This document shows positions 37,306-46,613 of a DNA stretch of 64,000 nucleotides, piece by piece. Position numbers and translations under genes: made by a program. Below the pieces are notes generated by a model. It saw only the letters and a program-made list of their open reading frames with translations, was not told the DNA's origin and did not search any database. The stretch comes from Lysobacter sp. (GTDB lineage: Bacteria > Pseudomonadota > Gammaproteobacteria > Xanthomonadales > Xanthomonadaceae), in assembly GCA_011526085.1 (NCBI GenBank), contig WYBC01000019.1, positions 1 to 64,000 on the forward strand, written 5' to 3'. Every line of letters begins with the position of its first letter. Position 1 is the first letter of the stretch.

Positions 37306-38205
37306 TCAGCCGTGCAACCGGCGCATCAGCGCGGCGACGAAACGGTCGGCGGAACCGGGCGCCTGATCGAAGAACAGCGAGGGCTCGGTGAGTTCGAGTT
37401 CCAGCAGCCTCGGCGAACCGGCATCGTCGCGGATCAGATCGACGCGGGCGTACGGCAACGGCTCGGCGGAACGCGCGCGCAGCGCGGCGAGCACCGCCTC
37501 GCCCACGCGCAGTTCGTCGGCTTCGGGCGCGCGCGCCGCGATCGCGTCCGCCAGCCCGGTGTGATCGAGCCCGGCCTCGTCGGGCCGCAGCAGCGCGGCC
37601 TTGCGGATCGCATGGCTGAAGGTCCCGTCGAAATACAGCAGCGCGGTTTCGCCGCGCGTGTCCACGGCATCCAGGTACGGCTGCAGCATCGCGCTGCGCC
37701 CGGCATCGAGCAGCGCGCCGAGATGATTCGCGGCGGCGAAACTCTGCGCGCGACGGTAGCGCTGGGTGTCGCGGGAGCCGGCGCTGACCGTCGGCTTCAC
37801 CACCACTTCGGCGGCGCCGGGAAACGCGGCGAAGAACGCCTCCAGCGCCGGCAGCGGCTCGGCATCCGGTTCGACGAACCGGGTGGGCACCACCGGCACG
37901 CCCGCGGCCTCGAGATCGGCCAGATAGTGCTTGTCGGTGTTCCAGCGCAGGATCGGCAGCGGGTTGAGCAACCGGCTGTCGCGATCGATCCGCGCGCACC
38001 AGGCCAGGAATGCCGACAGCCGCTCGAAATAGTCCCACGGCGAGCGCAGCACGACCGCATCGTAGCGGGCCCAGGACACGGTGGCGTCATCCCAGGCCCG
38101 GACCTCGGCCGCCAGCCCGGCGCGGTCGCAGGCGGCGAGCAGCGGCGGCATGTCGTCGTCGAGCGCGGCGGAGACGATGGCGGTGGCGAAGGCGATGCGG
38201 GTCAT
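37306..38205 (-). CDS. ATP-grasp ligase of the DcsG / RimK-like type
   Basis: A 299-residue ATP-grasp enzyme that should activate a carboxylate with ATP and couple it to a nucleophile. N-terminal features are [23 protein letters not shown] and [20 protein letters not shown]; the ATP-binding part holds [18 protein letters not shown], and the metal-ligand end reads [13 protein letters not shown]. This arrangement is shared with DcsG, which closes O-ureidoserine to cycloserine, and with many uncharacterised homologues. No other cycloserine genes are near, so the substrate is unknown. The gene immediately downstream is a ThrE-type amino-acid exporter, which hints at an amino-acid-derived product (inference). 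Confidence 0.78.
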   Translation of the reverse strand: MTRIAFATAIVSAALDDDMPPLLAACDRAGLAAEVRAWDDATVSWARYDAVVLRSPWDYFERLSAFLAWCARIDRDSRLLNPLPILRWNTDKHYLADLEAAGVPVVPTRFVEPDAEPLPALEAFFAAFPGAAEVVVKPTVSAGSRDTQRYRRAQSFAAANHLGALLDAGRSAMLQPYLDAVDTRGETALLYFDGTFSHAIRKAALLRPDEAGLDHTGLADAIAARAPEADELRVGEAVLAALRARSAEPLPYARVDLIRDDAGSPRLLELELTEPSLFFDQAPGSADRFVAALMRRLHG

Positions 38206-38355
38206 GGGCCCATTGTATGGCCACGCCCGCCCGGCCGATCCGGCCGACATGCCCCAAAGTACGGTGTGCCCGGTCATCGGCAGCCGGTAAACTTGCGCGT
38301 TCCACGGATCGCCCGTCTGCCCAGGAATCCCCCGCATGCAACGCACGGTGTCGGC

Positions 38356-39066
38356 ATGAGTACCCACAAGATCTACCCGGATGCGGCCGCAGCGCTGCAC
38401 GGCATCGTCGCCGACGGCCAGACCCTCGCGGTCGGCGGTTTCGGCCTCTGCGGCATTCCCGAAGCCCTGATCGCCGCCCTGCGCGATTCCGGCGTCACCG
38501 GCCTCACCGCGATCTCCAACAACGCGGGCGTCGACGGCTTCGGCCTGGGCATGCTGCTGACGACGCGGCAGATCCGGAAGATGATTTCGTCCTACGTCGG
38601 CGAGAACAAGGAATTCGAGCGCCAGTTCCTCTCCGGCGAACTCGAACTCGAATTCAATCCGCAGGGCACGCTGGCCGAGCGCCTGCGCGCCGGCGGCGCC
38701 GGCATCCCGGCCTTCTACGTGCGCACCGGCTACGGCACGGTGGTCGCCGAGGGCAAGGAAACCCGGCAGTTCGACGGCCACTGGTACGTGATGGAAACCG
38801 CGCTGCGCGCCGACGTCTCGCTGGTGAAGGCGTGGAAGGCCGACAAGGCCGGCAACCTGGTGTTCCGCAAGACCGCGCGCAACTTCAACCCCGCCTGCGC
38901 GATGGCCGGCAAGGTCTGCGTGGCCGAGGTCGAGCAGCTGGTGGAGATCGGCGAGATCGATCCCGATCAGGTGCATCTGCCCGGCATCTACGTCGACCGC
39001 ATCGTCGTCAACCCGACGCCCGAGAAACGCATCGAACAGCGCACCGTGCGCCAGGGAGACAAGTGA
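38356..39066 (+). CDS. scoA: 3-oxoacid CoA-transferase subunit A
   Basis: Alpha subunit (236 residues) of succinyl-CoA:acetoacetate CoA-transferase, which activates ketone bodies. The CoA-binding signature [15 protein letters not shown] is present, with [34 protein letters not shown] and [21 protein letters not shown], typical of the SCOT family. A TAAACT about 65 nt upstream (38288-38293) may be its -10. The stop overlaps the scoB ATG by one base (TGATG), so the two subunits are coupled. Confidence 0.94.
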   Translation: MSTHKIYPDAAAALHGIVADGQTLAVGGFGLCGIPEALIAALRDSGVTGLTAISNNAGVDGFGLGMLLTTRQIRKMISSYVGENKEFERQFLSGELELEFNPQGTLAERLRAGGAGIPAFYVRTGYGTVVAEGKETRQFDGHWYVMETALRADVSLVKAWKADKAGNLVFRKTARNFNPACAMAGKVCVAEVEQLVEIGEIDPDQVHLPGIYVDRIVVNPTPEKRIEQRTVRQGDK

Positions 39067-39695
39067 TGGCCTGGACCCGCGACCAGATGGCCCAGCGCGC
39101 CGCGCAGGAACTCAGCAACGGCGCCTACGTCAACCTCGGCATCGGCCTGCCGACGCTCGTCGCCAACTTCATCCCGGACGGCATGGACGTGTGGCTGCAG
39201 AGCGAGAACGGCCTGCTCGGCATCGGCCCGTTCCCGACCGAGGACGAGGTCGACGCCGATCTCATCAACGCCGGCAAACAGACCGTCACCGCACGCTCGG
39301 GCGCCAGCTATTTCGGCAGCCACGATTCGTTCGCGATGATCCGCGGCGGCCACATCGATCTCGCCATCCTCGGCGCGATGCAGGTGACCCACCGCGGCGA
39401 CCTCGCCAACTGGATGGTGCCCGGCAAGATGGTCAAGGGCATGGGCGGCGCGATGGACCTCGTGGCCGGCGTGAAGCGCGTGGTGGTGCTGATGGAGCAC
39501 ACCGCGAAGAACGGCGAACACAAGATCCTGCCCGAATGCACGCTGCCGCTGACCGGCGTGGGCGTGGTCGATCGCATCATCACCGAACTGGCGGTGTTCG
39601 ACGTGACGCCGGACGGCCTCGTCCTGGTCGAAGCCGCGCCGGGCGTCGGCATCGACGAACTGCGCGAGAAGACCGGCGTCGCGTTCGCCGCGTAA
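39066..39695 (+). CDS. scoB: 3-oxoacid CoA-transferase subunit B
   Basis: Beta subunit, 209 residues. It carries the catalytic Glu47 in the SENG motif ([12 protein letters not shown]) that forms the CoA thioester, the N-terminal [48 protein letters not shown] and the terminal [11 protein letters not shown]. It pairs with scoA directly upstream. A palindromic repeat cluster follows the stop. Confidence 0.95.
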   Translation: MAWTRDQMAQRAAQELSNGAYVNLGIGLPTLVANFIPDGMDVWLQSENGLLGIGPFPTEDEVDADLINAGKQTVTARSGASYFGSHDSFAMIRGGHIDLAILGAMQVTHRGDLANWMVPGKMVKGMGGAMDLVAGVKRVVVLMEHTAKNGEHKILPECTLPLTGVGVVDRIITELAVFDVTPDGLVLVEAAPGVGIDELREKTGVAFAA

Positions 39696-39700
39696 GCGCG

Positions 39701-39781
39701 CGCCCTCGCCCGCCCTGCGGGCATCCTCTCCCCGCCCGCGTGCGGGGAGAGGCGAAGCGTGCGCCCGGGCGCACGAGGGCG
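39701..39781. repeat. nested GC-rich palindrome between scoB and yqgE
   Basis: Outer arms CGCCCTCG (39701-39708) and CGAGGGCG (39774-39781) enclose a CCTCTCCCCGC / GCGGGGAGAGG stem (about 39726-39752) with further short palindromes. CTCTCCCCGC...GCGGGGAGAG is a common xanthomonad intergenic repeat core. It starts 5 nt after the scoB stop. Confidence 0.6.
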
Positions 39782-39806
39782 AGCGGCATGGCCTTACAAT
39801 AGCCCC

Positions 39807-40373
39807 ATGCTGCCCGAGCCCACGCCCCTCGCCAATCAGCTGCTGATCGCACTGCCGTCGCTGGCGGACCCGAACTTTTCCCGTGCCGTGGCGCTGATCT
39901 GCCAGCACGATGCCGACGGCGCGATGGGCCTGGTGGTCAACCGCCCGTCCGAATACACCCTCGGCGACGTCTTCGAGCAGATGGGCATCGCCAGCGGCGA
40001 CATCGCCCTGTGCGAACGCCTCGTGCTGGCCGGCGGCCCGGTGCATCCGGAGCGCGGCTTCGTGCTGCACGACGGCGAAGCGCGCTGGGATTCGACCCTG
40101 CGGATCGCCGACGACCTCCACGTCACCACCTCGCGCGACGTGCTCGAAGCGCTCGCCCGCGGCGACGGCCCGGCCCGGTCCACCGTGGTCCTCGGCTGCG
40201 CCGGCTGGGGCGCGGGCCAGCTCGAACAGGAACTGTCCGAGAACACCTGGCTCACCGCCGGCAGCGACCCGGAACTGTTGTTCACGCTGCCGCTGGACGC
40301 CCGCTGGCATGCGGCGGCGGGCCGGATCGGCGTCGATCTCAACCGGGTCATGGATTACAGCGGACATGCCTGA
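39807..40373 (+). CDS. yqgE: YqgE/AlgH family protein
   Basis: A 188-residue YqgE/AlgH protein. [40 protein letters not shown] is the family block, with [15 protein letters not shown] and [16 protein letters not shown]. Its function is unclear; AlgH has been linked to alginate regulation in Pseudomonas. It stands next to ruvX as in many proteobacteria. A TTACAAT 12-6 nt upstream (about 39793-39799) looks like a -10 very near the ATG, implying a nearly leaderless mRNA. Confidence 0.93.
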   Translation: MLPEPTPLANQLLIALPSLADPNFSRAVALICQHDADGAMGLVVNRPSEYTLGDVFEQMGIASGDIALCERLVLAGGPVHPERGFVLHDGEARWDSTLRIADDLHVTTSRDVLEALARGDGPARSTVVLGCAGWGAGQLEQELSENTWLTAGSDPELLFTLPLDARWHAAAGRIGVDLNRVMDYSGHA

Positions 40374-40962
40374 ACCGGTCGTCCCTGCATTCGCGCACTA
40401 TCTGGTCATCGATTTCGAAGCGACCTGCTGCGATCAGGGCACCGTTCCCCGCCACGCGATGGAGATCATCGAATTCGGCGTGGTCATGGTCGATGCCGTC
40501 GACTTCCGCATCGTCGACGCGTTCCAGAGCTTCGTGCGCCCGGTGCGGCATCCGCAGCTCACCGGGTTCTGCACGCGGCTGACCTCGATCCGGCAGGCGG
40601 ACGTCGACGCCGCGCCGACCTTTCCGGCGTGCGTCACCGCGTTCGAATCGTGGCTGTCCCGGTATCGCGATGTCGCGTTCTGCTCCTGGGGCGATTACGA
40701 CCGCAACCAGCTGCAGCAGGACTGCGATTTCCACCGGATCGCGAACCCGGTGTTGGCCCCGCACCGGAACGTGAAACGCCTGTTCAGCGAACGCCAGGGG
40801 CGGACGAAGACGTACGGCCTGTCCGGTGCTGTCCGCGAGGCCGGCCTGGCCTTCACGGGCACCCATCACCGCGGCATCGACGATGCCCGCAACATCGCCC
40901 GCCTGCTGCCGTTCGTGTTCGGCGATGCGCGCCTGGCCGGCAACGCGGAGCGCGTCGCATGA
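40366..40962 (+). CDS. DEDDh 3'-5' exonuclease (Eri1/KapD-like)
   Basis: A 198-residue exonuclease of the DnaQ-like DEDDh superfamily. The acidic catalytic residues are Asp16 and Glu18 in VIDFEATC, the middle Asp in [11 protein letters not shown], and the His/Asp pair in [38 protein letters not shown] is typical of Eri1/KapD relatives that trim structured RNA ends. The substrate is not known. It overlaps yqgE by 8 nt and ruvX by ATGA, so it is embedded in the yqgE-ruvX operon. Confidence 0.88.
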   Translation: MPEPVVPAFAHYLVIDFEATCCDQGTVPRHAMEIIEFGVVMVDAVDFRIVDAFQSFVRPVRHPQLTGFCTRLTSIRQADVDAAPTFPACVTAFESWLSRYRDVAFCSWGDYDRNQLQQDCDFHRIANPVLAPHRNVKRLFSERQGRTKTYGLSGAVREAGLAFTGTHHRGIDDARNIARLLPFVFGDARLAGNAERVA

Positions 40963-41417
40963 GCGTCCCGCACGACGGCACCGTGCTCGGTTTCGATGTC
41001 GGCGCGCGCCGGATCGGGGTCGCGGTCGGCACCGGTTTCGGACTCGGCGCACGCGCGCTGGCGGTGGTCGACGTGCACGACGACCAGATCGACTGGAAGG
41101 CGGTCGAGAAGCTGCATCGCGAATGGCGCCCGGCGGGCTTCATCGTCGGCGACCCGATGACGCTCGACGGCGGCGACCAGCCGATCCGCGCCCGAGCCCG
41201 CGCGTTCGCGCACGCGCTGCGCACGCGCTTCGGACTGCCGGTCGCGATGATGGACGAACGCAACAGTTCCCAGGAGGCCGCACGGCGCTTCGCCGCCGAT
41301 CGCGCCGACGGCAAACGCAAACGTCGCGACGCCGAGCTGCTGGATGCGGTGGCCGCGGCGGTGATCGTCGAACGCTGGCTGGCCGCGCCGCAGGACGCCA
41401 TCCTGCTTGAGGAGTGA
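40959..41417 (+). CDS. ruvX: YqgF/RuvX, putative pre-16S rRNA nuclease
   Basis: A 152-residue RNase H-fold protein. Catalytic acidic motifs are VLGFDVGARRIGVAVG at the N-terminus, VGDPMTLDGGD in the middle and MDERNSSQEA plus ELLDAVAAAVIVERW at the C-terminus. YqgF is now assigned to 5'-end maturation of 16S rRNA. The ATG overlaps the exonuclease stop (ATGA). The gene end overlaps the ribosome-binding region of pyrB. Confidence 0.93.
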   Translation: MSVPHDGTVLGFDVGARRIGVAVGTGFGLGARALAVVDVHDDQIDWKAVEKLHREWRPAGFIVGDPMTLDGGDQPIRARARAFAHALRTRFGLPVAMMDERNSSQEAARRFAADRADGKRKRRDAELLDAVAAAVIVERWLAAPQDAILLEE

Positions 41418-41424
41418 AGTGCCC

Positions 41425-42417
41425 ATGACGCTGTTCCCGAATACCCTCGGCTACAAATCCGAACTGCAGACCGATCCCGAGGGCGTGCTCCACCATCTGC
41501 TCACGCTGGACGGCATGAGCCGGGTCACGCTGTCGCGGCTGCTCGACCGCGCGCAGGCCTTCGTCGACGGGGACGCCGCCGCGGAAAAAGCCGCGGCGAA
41601 CGCGCTCGCCGGCATCGCGGTCTGCACCCTGTTCTTCGAACCGTCCACGCGCACGCGCCTGAGTTTCCAGCGCGCGGCGCAGCGGCTCGGCGCGGACGTG
41701 CTGAACTTCGACGCCGCCACCTCGTCCACCACCAAGGGCGAGACCGCGCGCGACACGCTGAAGAACATCGAAGCGATGGGCGTGCGCGGCTTCGTCATCC
41801 GCCACCACGAAGACGGCGTGCTCAACGAACTCGCCCGCCACGTCAACGCCGACACCCGCATCATCAACGCCGGCGACGGCCGCAGCGCGCACCCGACCCA
41901 GGGACTGCTCGACATGCTGACCCTGCGCCAGGCCAAGGGCGAAGACTTTTCGCGGCTGAAGGTCGCGATCGTCGGCGACGTGCTGCACTCGCGGGTCGCG
42001 CGCTCCGATCTGCACGCCCTGCGCACGCTCGGCGTCGCCGAAATCCGCGTCTGCGGCCCCGCCTCGCTGCTGCCGCCGGTGAACGACAGCGGCGGCATGC
42101 TGCACGGCTGCGTGGTGACCCGGGACTTCGACGAAGCGCTGGAAGGCGCCGACGTGCTGATGATGCTGCGCCTGCAGCGCGAACGCATGGAACAGGGCCT
42201 GATCGCGTCGCTGGACGACTACCATCGCGACTACGGCCTCACCGAAGCGCGCCTGAAACGCGCCGCGCCCGACGCGGTGGTGATGCATCCCGGTCCGATC
42301 AACCGCGGCGTGGAGATCGACGACGCCGTCGCCGACGGCCCGCAGTCGCTGATCCTGCAACAGGTCGCGAACGGCGTCGCGGTGCGGATGGCGGTGCTGG
42401 AAACGCTGCTCGCCTGA
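41425..42417 (+). CDS. pyrB: aspartate carbamoyltransferase catalytic subunit
   Basis: First committed step of pyrimidine synthesis: carbamoyl phosphate plus aspartate. 330 residues; carbamoyl-phosphate loop FEPSTRTRLSFQRAA, the Lys loop SSTTKGETARDT, GDGRSAHPTQGLLDMLT and HPGPINRGVE. No pyrI regulatory gene is adjacent. An AGGAG (41410-41414) at the ruvX end precedes both an in-frame GTG (41419, 4 nt away) and the ATG (41425, 10 nt away), so the true start could be either; I chose the ATG. Confidence 0.94.
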   Translation: MTLFPNTLGYKSELQTDPEGVLHHLLTLDGMSRVTLSRLLDRAQAFVDGDAAAEKAAANALAGIAVCTLFFEPSTRTRLSFQRAAQRLGADVLNFDAATSSTTKGETARDTLKNIEAMGVRGFVIRHHEDGVLNELARHVNADTRIINAGDGRSAHPTQGLLDMLTLRQAKGEDFSRLKVAIVGDVLHSRVARSDLHALRTLGVAEIRVCGPASLLPPVNDSGGMLHGCVVTRDFDEALEGADVLMMLRLQRERMEQGLIASLDDYHRDYGLTEARLKRAAPDAVVMHPGPINRGVEIDDAVADGPQSLILQQVANGVAVRMAVLETLLA

Positions 42418-42438
42418 TCGCGGACGCGGCGTCAGACG

Positions 42439-43437
42439 TCAGGGGCCGCTCGCCCCCGTCACGGACACTGGCTCGTAACGGGCGCGGCAATTCTCCCAGT
42501 CCTTCCTCGCGTCTTCCCTATCGATGTTGGCGACGAACATGCGGCGCGCATGGTCGTCGCCTCGGGTCATCGCGACCACCAGCAGCGCACGCGCGTGCTC
42601 GTAGATGCCATGCTCCTGCACGGGCGAAATGCTGCGCACGGAATAGTTGAGGAAATTGTAGTTTCCGTAATCCGCTCGCGACGACAGGCGAAGCTCGGTC
42701 CATTGGCCGAACAGGCCGTTCAGCAGTTCGCCGCGCTCGTGCAGGAAGGCGCGCGCGTTCGCGTGCCGATAGGACGCTGGTCCGAACATGAAGCGTGGCG
42801 AAGCGTTGAACACCGCCGCATCCACCCGGTCGAAGCGCAGGGACATGTTCAGCGCGATGCCGCCGCCGAGCGAATGACCGGTCACGGTCACATGCGCCTG
42901 CGGATAAGCGGCCTTCAACGCCGCCAGATGCGCATGGGCTTCCCGGTACTGCGCCGGCTCGCGCAGGGCCAGGTTGTTGCCCCAGTCCTTCAGCGACGAG
43001 AAATTCGTGCCCCGATATGCGACGACCAGTTCGCGGCTTTCCGCCCTGGACGCCGCATCGCCATACACCTCAAGCCCCAGTCCGCTTTCGCTTTCGAGAC
43101 TTTCCAGCAGGAACCAGTCGGGAATGACGAAGATCGGCTTGACGGCAGGGTCGCGGTAGGCGTTGTTCGCCATGGCGGCGTGCAGATAATGGCGCCTGGC
43201 CAATTCCGCGCGCGTGGGCGCATGGCCGTCCCTGTCGAACACCTCATAGGCGCTGGGCTCGCCGGGACGGCGATCCGTGCACGACAGATGGAACAGGCCC
43301 GACCTGGGATCATCCGCCCGCGGTGGCGTGGAGAGCGCATGGCGGCTCGGCGCCGTAATCGCGGGAGACGCCGTCAGCGGATAGGTCCGGCAACCGGCGA
43401 GCAGGCACAGCAACACGAGGCTTGCCAACAACTTCAT
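42439..43437 (-). CDS. class 3 lipase-like lipoprotein
   Basis: A 332-residue alpha/beta hydrolase anchored as a lipoprotein (lipobox LLAGC, Cys16). The nucleophile elbow GHSLGG (Ser189) follows the Lipase_3-type strand ELVVAYRGTNFSSLKDWGNNL, and the acid and His probably lie near FNASPRF and EHGIYEHA. It might act on lipids in the envelope; the substrate is unknown. By eye its codon use is less GC-biased than flanking genes (Leu TTG, Asn AAT and Thr ACG appear more often), a possible sign of transfer. It is convergent with pyrB (21-bp gap). Confidence 0.82.
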   Translation of the reverse strand: MKLLASLVLLCLLAGCRTYPLTASPAITAPSRHALSTPPRADDPRSGLFHLSCTDRRPGEPSAYEVFDRDGHAPTRAELARRHYLHAAMANNAYRDPAVKPIFVIPDWFLLESLESESGLGLEVYGDAASRAESRELVVAYRGTNFSSLKDWGNNLALREPAQYREAHAHLAALKAAYPQAHVTVTGHSLGGGIALNMSLRFDRVDAAVFNASPRFMFGPASYRHANARAFLHERGELLNGLFGQWTELRLSSRADYGNYNFLNYSVRSISPVQEHGIYEHARALLVVAMTRGDDHARRMFVANIDREDARKDWENCRARYEPVSVTGASGP

Positions 43438-43530
43438 TACGCTTCCTTCCGAACCATGCGATCCTGCGAATCAGGATAGCAACTCGTCCGATCCGCACAA
43501 GCATCGCACCCGATTCGATACCGGCCCGGC

Positions 43531-44715
43531 TCAACGTCGGCGGGACGCGATGCCCTCCGCCTGGATCTGCATGGACATCGCCGCGCGGTGCGTCGCCGGC
43601 CGGCTCGGAAACGCATGCCGCACGATCCGCCAGATCACTTCGCCGAACTGTTTCGGCAGCGAGCCGGCGTTGTAATGCTGGCCGTAGCGCGCGCAGATCT
43701 CGCGCACTTCGACGGACATCGCGGCGTAGCGGTTCGCGGGCAGGTCGGGATAGAAGTGATGCTCGATCTGGTGACTGAGGTTGCCGGACATCAGGTTCAT
43801 CCACCGGCCGCCGGTGAGGTTCGACGAACCGCGCAGCTGGCGCAGATACCAGTGACCGCGCGATTCGCCGATCGCCGATTCCTTCGAGAAGGTTTCGACG
43901 TCGGCGGTGAAGTGGCCGCAGAAGATGATGGTGTAGGTCCACAGGTTGCGCAGCACGTTGGCGACGGCGTTGCCGAGCAGCACCGGCAGGAAGAACGGAC
44001 CGGCCAGCAGCGGGAAGAACACGTAGTCCTTCAGCACCTGCCGCGCCATCTTGCGTCCGACCGGGCGGAACTGCGCGCGCATCTTCGCGAACGAGGTCTT
44101 GCCGGCGAACCAGCGGCCGACGCGCAGGTCCTGGATCGCCACGCCCCATTCGAACAGCAGCGCGAAGATCACCGCGACCACGGGCTGGGCGAGATGGAAC
44201 GGTTTCCAGCGCTGCTCGGGGAAGATCCGCAGCAGGCCATAGCCGATGTCGTCGTCCATGCCGCGCACGTTGGTCCACGTGTGATGGCGATGGTTGTGGG
44301 TCTTGCGCCAGTTGTCGCCGGTGCCGGCGATGTCCCACTCGTAGGTCTTGCCGTCCAGATGCGGATCGCGCATCCAGTCGTACTGGCCGTGCATGACGTT
44401 GTGGCCGAGCTCCATGTTCTCGAGGATCTTCGACAGCCCGAGCAGCAGGGTGCCGGCGATGAGCGCGGACAGCGGTCCGGCGCGCAGCGCGCCATCCAGC
44501 AGGCCGTCGCCGAGCAGGCCACCGGCGACCGCACCGCCCCACAGCAACAGCCGGCCGGCGAAGCCGGTCCAGCGCACCGCGGCGTACACCGCACGGATGT
44601 AATCGGCGTCGCGCTGGCCCAGGGTGGCGACGGTGCGCGCGCGCAGGGCATCGAGTTCCCGGCCGAAGGTCTCCAGCTCTTCTTCGGACAGCATGCGGTT
44701 GTTCTTCGTGGTCAT
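43531..44715 (-). CDS. membrane fatty acid (acyl) desaturase, DesB/DesA3-like
   Basis: A 394-residue di-iron integral-membrane desaturase with the three histidine boxes: HNVMH (105-109), HNHRHH (140-145) and QIEHH (about 321-325). Hydrophobic helices flank these. The family inserts a delta-9 double bond in acyl-CoA or phospholipid chains using reduced ferredoxin. The gene for a ferredoxin reductase fused to a [2Fe-2S] domain lies 4 nt upstream on the same strand, and a TetR repressor is divergent, as in the Pseudomonas desT-desC-desB locus. The C-terminus is basic. Confidence 0.9.
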   Translation of the reverse strand: MTTKNNRMLSEEELETFGRELDALRARTVATLGQRDADYIRAVYAAVRWTGFAGRLLLWGGAVAGGLLGDGLLDGALRAGPLSALIAGTLLLGLSKILENMELGHNVMHGQYDWMRDPHLDGKTYEWDIAGTGDNWRKTHNHRHHTWTNVRGMDDDIGYGLLRIFPEQRWKPFHLAQPVVAVIFALLFEWGVAIQDLRVGRWFAGKTSFAKMRAQFRPVGRKMARQVLKDYVFFPLLAGPFFLPVLLGNAVANVLRNLWTYTIIFCGHFTADVETFSKESAIGESRGHWYLRQLRGSSNLTGGRWMNLMSGNLSHQIEHHFYPDLPANRYAAMSVEVREICARYGQHYNAGSLPKQFGEVIWRIVRHAFPSRPATHRAAMSMQIQAEGIASRRR

Positions 44716-44719
44716 GGCA

Positions 44720-45832
44720 TCAAAGCTCGAGGGTGAGGTCGCTGCGCGCGCTGTTGACGCACAGGCGCAACGCGGACACCGGTTCGTGTTCGACGTCGCC
44801 GGTATGCAGGTGCCGGGTGGTGCCGGCGCGTTTGCCGCAGGCGCAGGTATTGCAGATGCCCATGCGACAGCCGGACGCGGGTTTCAGCCCCGCTGCCTCC
44901 AGCGCGGCCAGCAGCGACACGCCGCGCGGCACATCGAGCGTGCGCCCGCTGCGGGTCAGGGTGATGACGACGTCGCCGCTGTCGGCGTCCTCGGCGGCGA
45001 TCCTTGGCGGTGGCGTGAACGCTTCGGCCCGGAAAGTCAGCGCGCGCGCGGCGGTCAGCGCGCGCGCGGCGGCGACGAATCCGTCGGGGCCGCAGGCGAA
45101 GACGCGGCGCTGCTGCAGATCGGGCACGAGCGTGGACAGCAGCGCGGCGTCGATGCGGCCATGGCGAGGCGCGGACGACGCATCGTCGCGCGTCGTGACG
45201 AGTTCGAGATCGAAACAGGGATGCCGAGCGGCCAGCGCGCGCAGTTCGTCGACGAAACAGTGTTCGTCGCGGGTGCGGGCCCAGTAGATCAGGGCGATCG
45301 GCACGGGCATGCCGGCGGCGGCCTGCGCGCGGATCATCGCCATCAGCGGGGTGATGCCGCTGCCTGCGGCGAGGAACAGCCAGCGGCCGTCCGGCGCGTC
45401 GGGCAGGGTCATGTCGCCGAAGGCGGGGCCGAGTTCGAGCACGTCGCCGATCTTCGCGTCGCGGCACAGATGCCGGCTGAGCTTGCCGCCGGGGATCGCC
45501 TTCACGGTGATCGCGATGCGGCCGTCGGCGCGGGGCGCGTCGCTGGGGCTGTAGCTGCGGACGACGCGGATACCGTCGATCTCGGCGCCGATGTTCAGAT
45601 GCTGCCCCGGGCGGAACCCGGCCCAGTGGCGGTTGGGTTGCAGCAGCAGGGTCGTGCTGTCGGCGGATTCGGCCTGGCGGCCGACGATCCGGGCCAGCGG
45701 GCGGTCCCAGGACCAGGTCGGATGCAGGCGCGAGGCCCAGAAATCGAAAACCGCGGGGGCCACAAGGCGGCCTCCCAGGCGTTTCAGCAGCGGGGCGCGG
45801 GGCGCGATGGCGGGGCGGGCGGCAGCGTTCAT
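44720..45832 (-). CDS. ferredoxin reductase with C-terminal [2Fe-2S] domain (DesC-like)
   Basis: A 370-residue electron donor for the desaturase. Order: N-terminal extension with FDFWASRLHPTWSW, FAD-binding barrel (RVVRSYSPSDAP), NAD-binding domain (FLAAGSGITPLMAMI; CGPDGF), and a plant-type [2Fe-2S] ferredoxin domain with CRMGICNTCACGKRAG plus a final Cys (LCVNSA). NAD(P)H electrons pass via FAD and the cluster to the di-iron desaturase. It is the first gene of the operon and reads from the divergent promoter region holding the 45855-45878 palindrome. Confidence 0.92.
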   Translation of the reverse strand: MNAAARPAIAPRAPLLKRLGGRLVAPAVFDFWASRLHPTWSWDRPLARIVGRQAESADSTTLLLQPNRHWAGFRPGQHLNIGAEIDGIRVVRSYSPSDAPRADGRIAITVKAIPGGKLSRHLCRDAKIGDVLELGPAFGDMTLPDAPDGRWLFLAAGSGITPLMAMIRAQAAAGMPVPIALIYWARTRDEHCFVDELRALAARHPCFDLELVTTRDDASSAPRHGRIDAALLSTLVPDLQQRRVFACGPDGFVAAARALTAARALTFRAEAFTPPPRIAAEDADSGDVVITLTRSGRTLDVPRGVSLLAALEAAGLKPASGCRMGICNTCACGKRAGTTRHLHTGDVEHEPVSALRLCVNSARSDLTLEL

Positions 45833-45854
45833 GGCCTCGACTATACCGTCGAAA

Positions 45855-45878
45855 ATACATTTGTCTATACAACTGTAT
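45855..45878. promoter_or_regulatory. palindromic operator between reductase/desaturase operon and TetR gene
   Basis: ATACATTTGT (45855-45864) and ACAACTGTAT (45869-45878) are inverted repeats with a single mismatch around CTAT. The site lies 23 nt before the reductase ATG and about 50-75 nt before the TetR start, in an AT-rich island. Its size and position suit a TetR-family dimer controlling both directions. A TATGAT at 45893-45898 could be the -10 of the repressor gene. Confidence 0.72.
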
Positions 45879-45929
45879 ATTTTTTGCGGGGCTATGATGC
45901 AAGGCCGCCCTGCCCGGTGCCGCCCACCC

Positions 45930-46592
45930 GTGACTTCCTCGCTCTCCAACGACAACGTCGAGCTCGATGTCCCCCCCGGGCGGAAGACCTCCATTTCCCG
46001 CGAGGACCTGCTCGCGGCCGCGCTGCGCCTGATCGGCCCGCACCGCAGCGTCTCCAGCCTCAGCCTGCGCGAGGTGACGCGCGAAGCCGGCATCGCGCCC
46101 AACAGCTTCTATCGCCAGTTCCGCGACATGGACGAACTGACGGTGGCGCTGATCGATCTCGCCGGCCGCTCGCTGCGCAAGATCATCGGTGCCGCCCGCG
46201 ACCGCGTGGCGACCCAGCGCGGCATCGTGCGCAGCTCGATCGAAGCCTTCATGGAACAGCTGCGCGCCGACGACAAACTGCTGCACGTGCTGCTGCGCGA
46301 AGGCACCGTCGGTTCGGACGCCTACAAGCAGGCGGTGGATCGCGAACTCACGTTCTTCGAAGAAGAGCTGCGCACCGACCTGGTGCGCCTGGCGGCGGCC
46401 GACGGCACGACCATGCACGAACCCGCGCTGGTGTCGAAGGCGATCACGCGGCTGGTGTTCGCGATGGGCGCGATGGCGATGGATCTGCCGCCGGAACGCG
46501 ACCGCGAACTGATCGATCAGATCTGCACGATGGTGCGCATGATCATCACCGGCGCGCGGACCATCGCGGAAAAAGAGACGTCGAAGGACTGA
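45930..46592 (+). CDS. TetR-family repressor, FabR/DesT type
   Basis: About 220 residues. The N-terminal HTH contains SISREDLLAAALRLIG and SLSLREVTREAGIAPNSFYRQFRDMDEL, the SFYRxFxDxDEL pattern of FabR and DesT, which sense the saturated/unsaturated acyl-CoA balance and repress unsaturated-fatty-acid genes. The C-terminal ligand domain is helical. It is divergent from the desaturase operon, matching the DesT-DesCB arrangement. The start is uncertain: the GTG at 45930 fits the family length, while ATG codons at 45894/45897 overlap a possible -10 (TATGAT). Confidence 0.87.
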   Translation: MTSSLSNDNVELDVPPGRKTSISREDLLAAALRLIGPHRSVSSLSLREVTREAGIAPNSFYRQFRDMDELTVALIDLAGRSLRKIIGAARDRVATQRGIVRSSIEAFMEQLRADDKLLHVLLREGTVGSDAYKQAVDRELTFFEEELRTDLVRLAAADGTTMHEPALVSKAITRLVFAMGAMAMDLPPERDRELIDQICTMVRMIITGARTIAEKETSKD

Positions 46593-46613
46593 GGCCGCAA
46601 AGGCGCGGCGATC

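Noticed and set aside
45894-45929. ATG-ATG at 45894/45897 as the repressor start
   Set aside because: The codons overlap a TATGAT that looks like the -10 hexamer and add a Cys/Pro/Arg-rich stretch not expected in FabR/DesT; kept as an alternative only.
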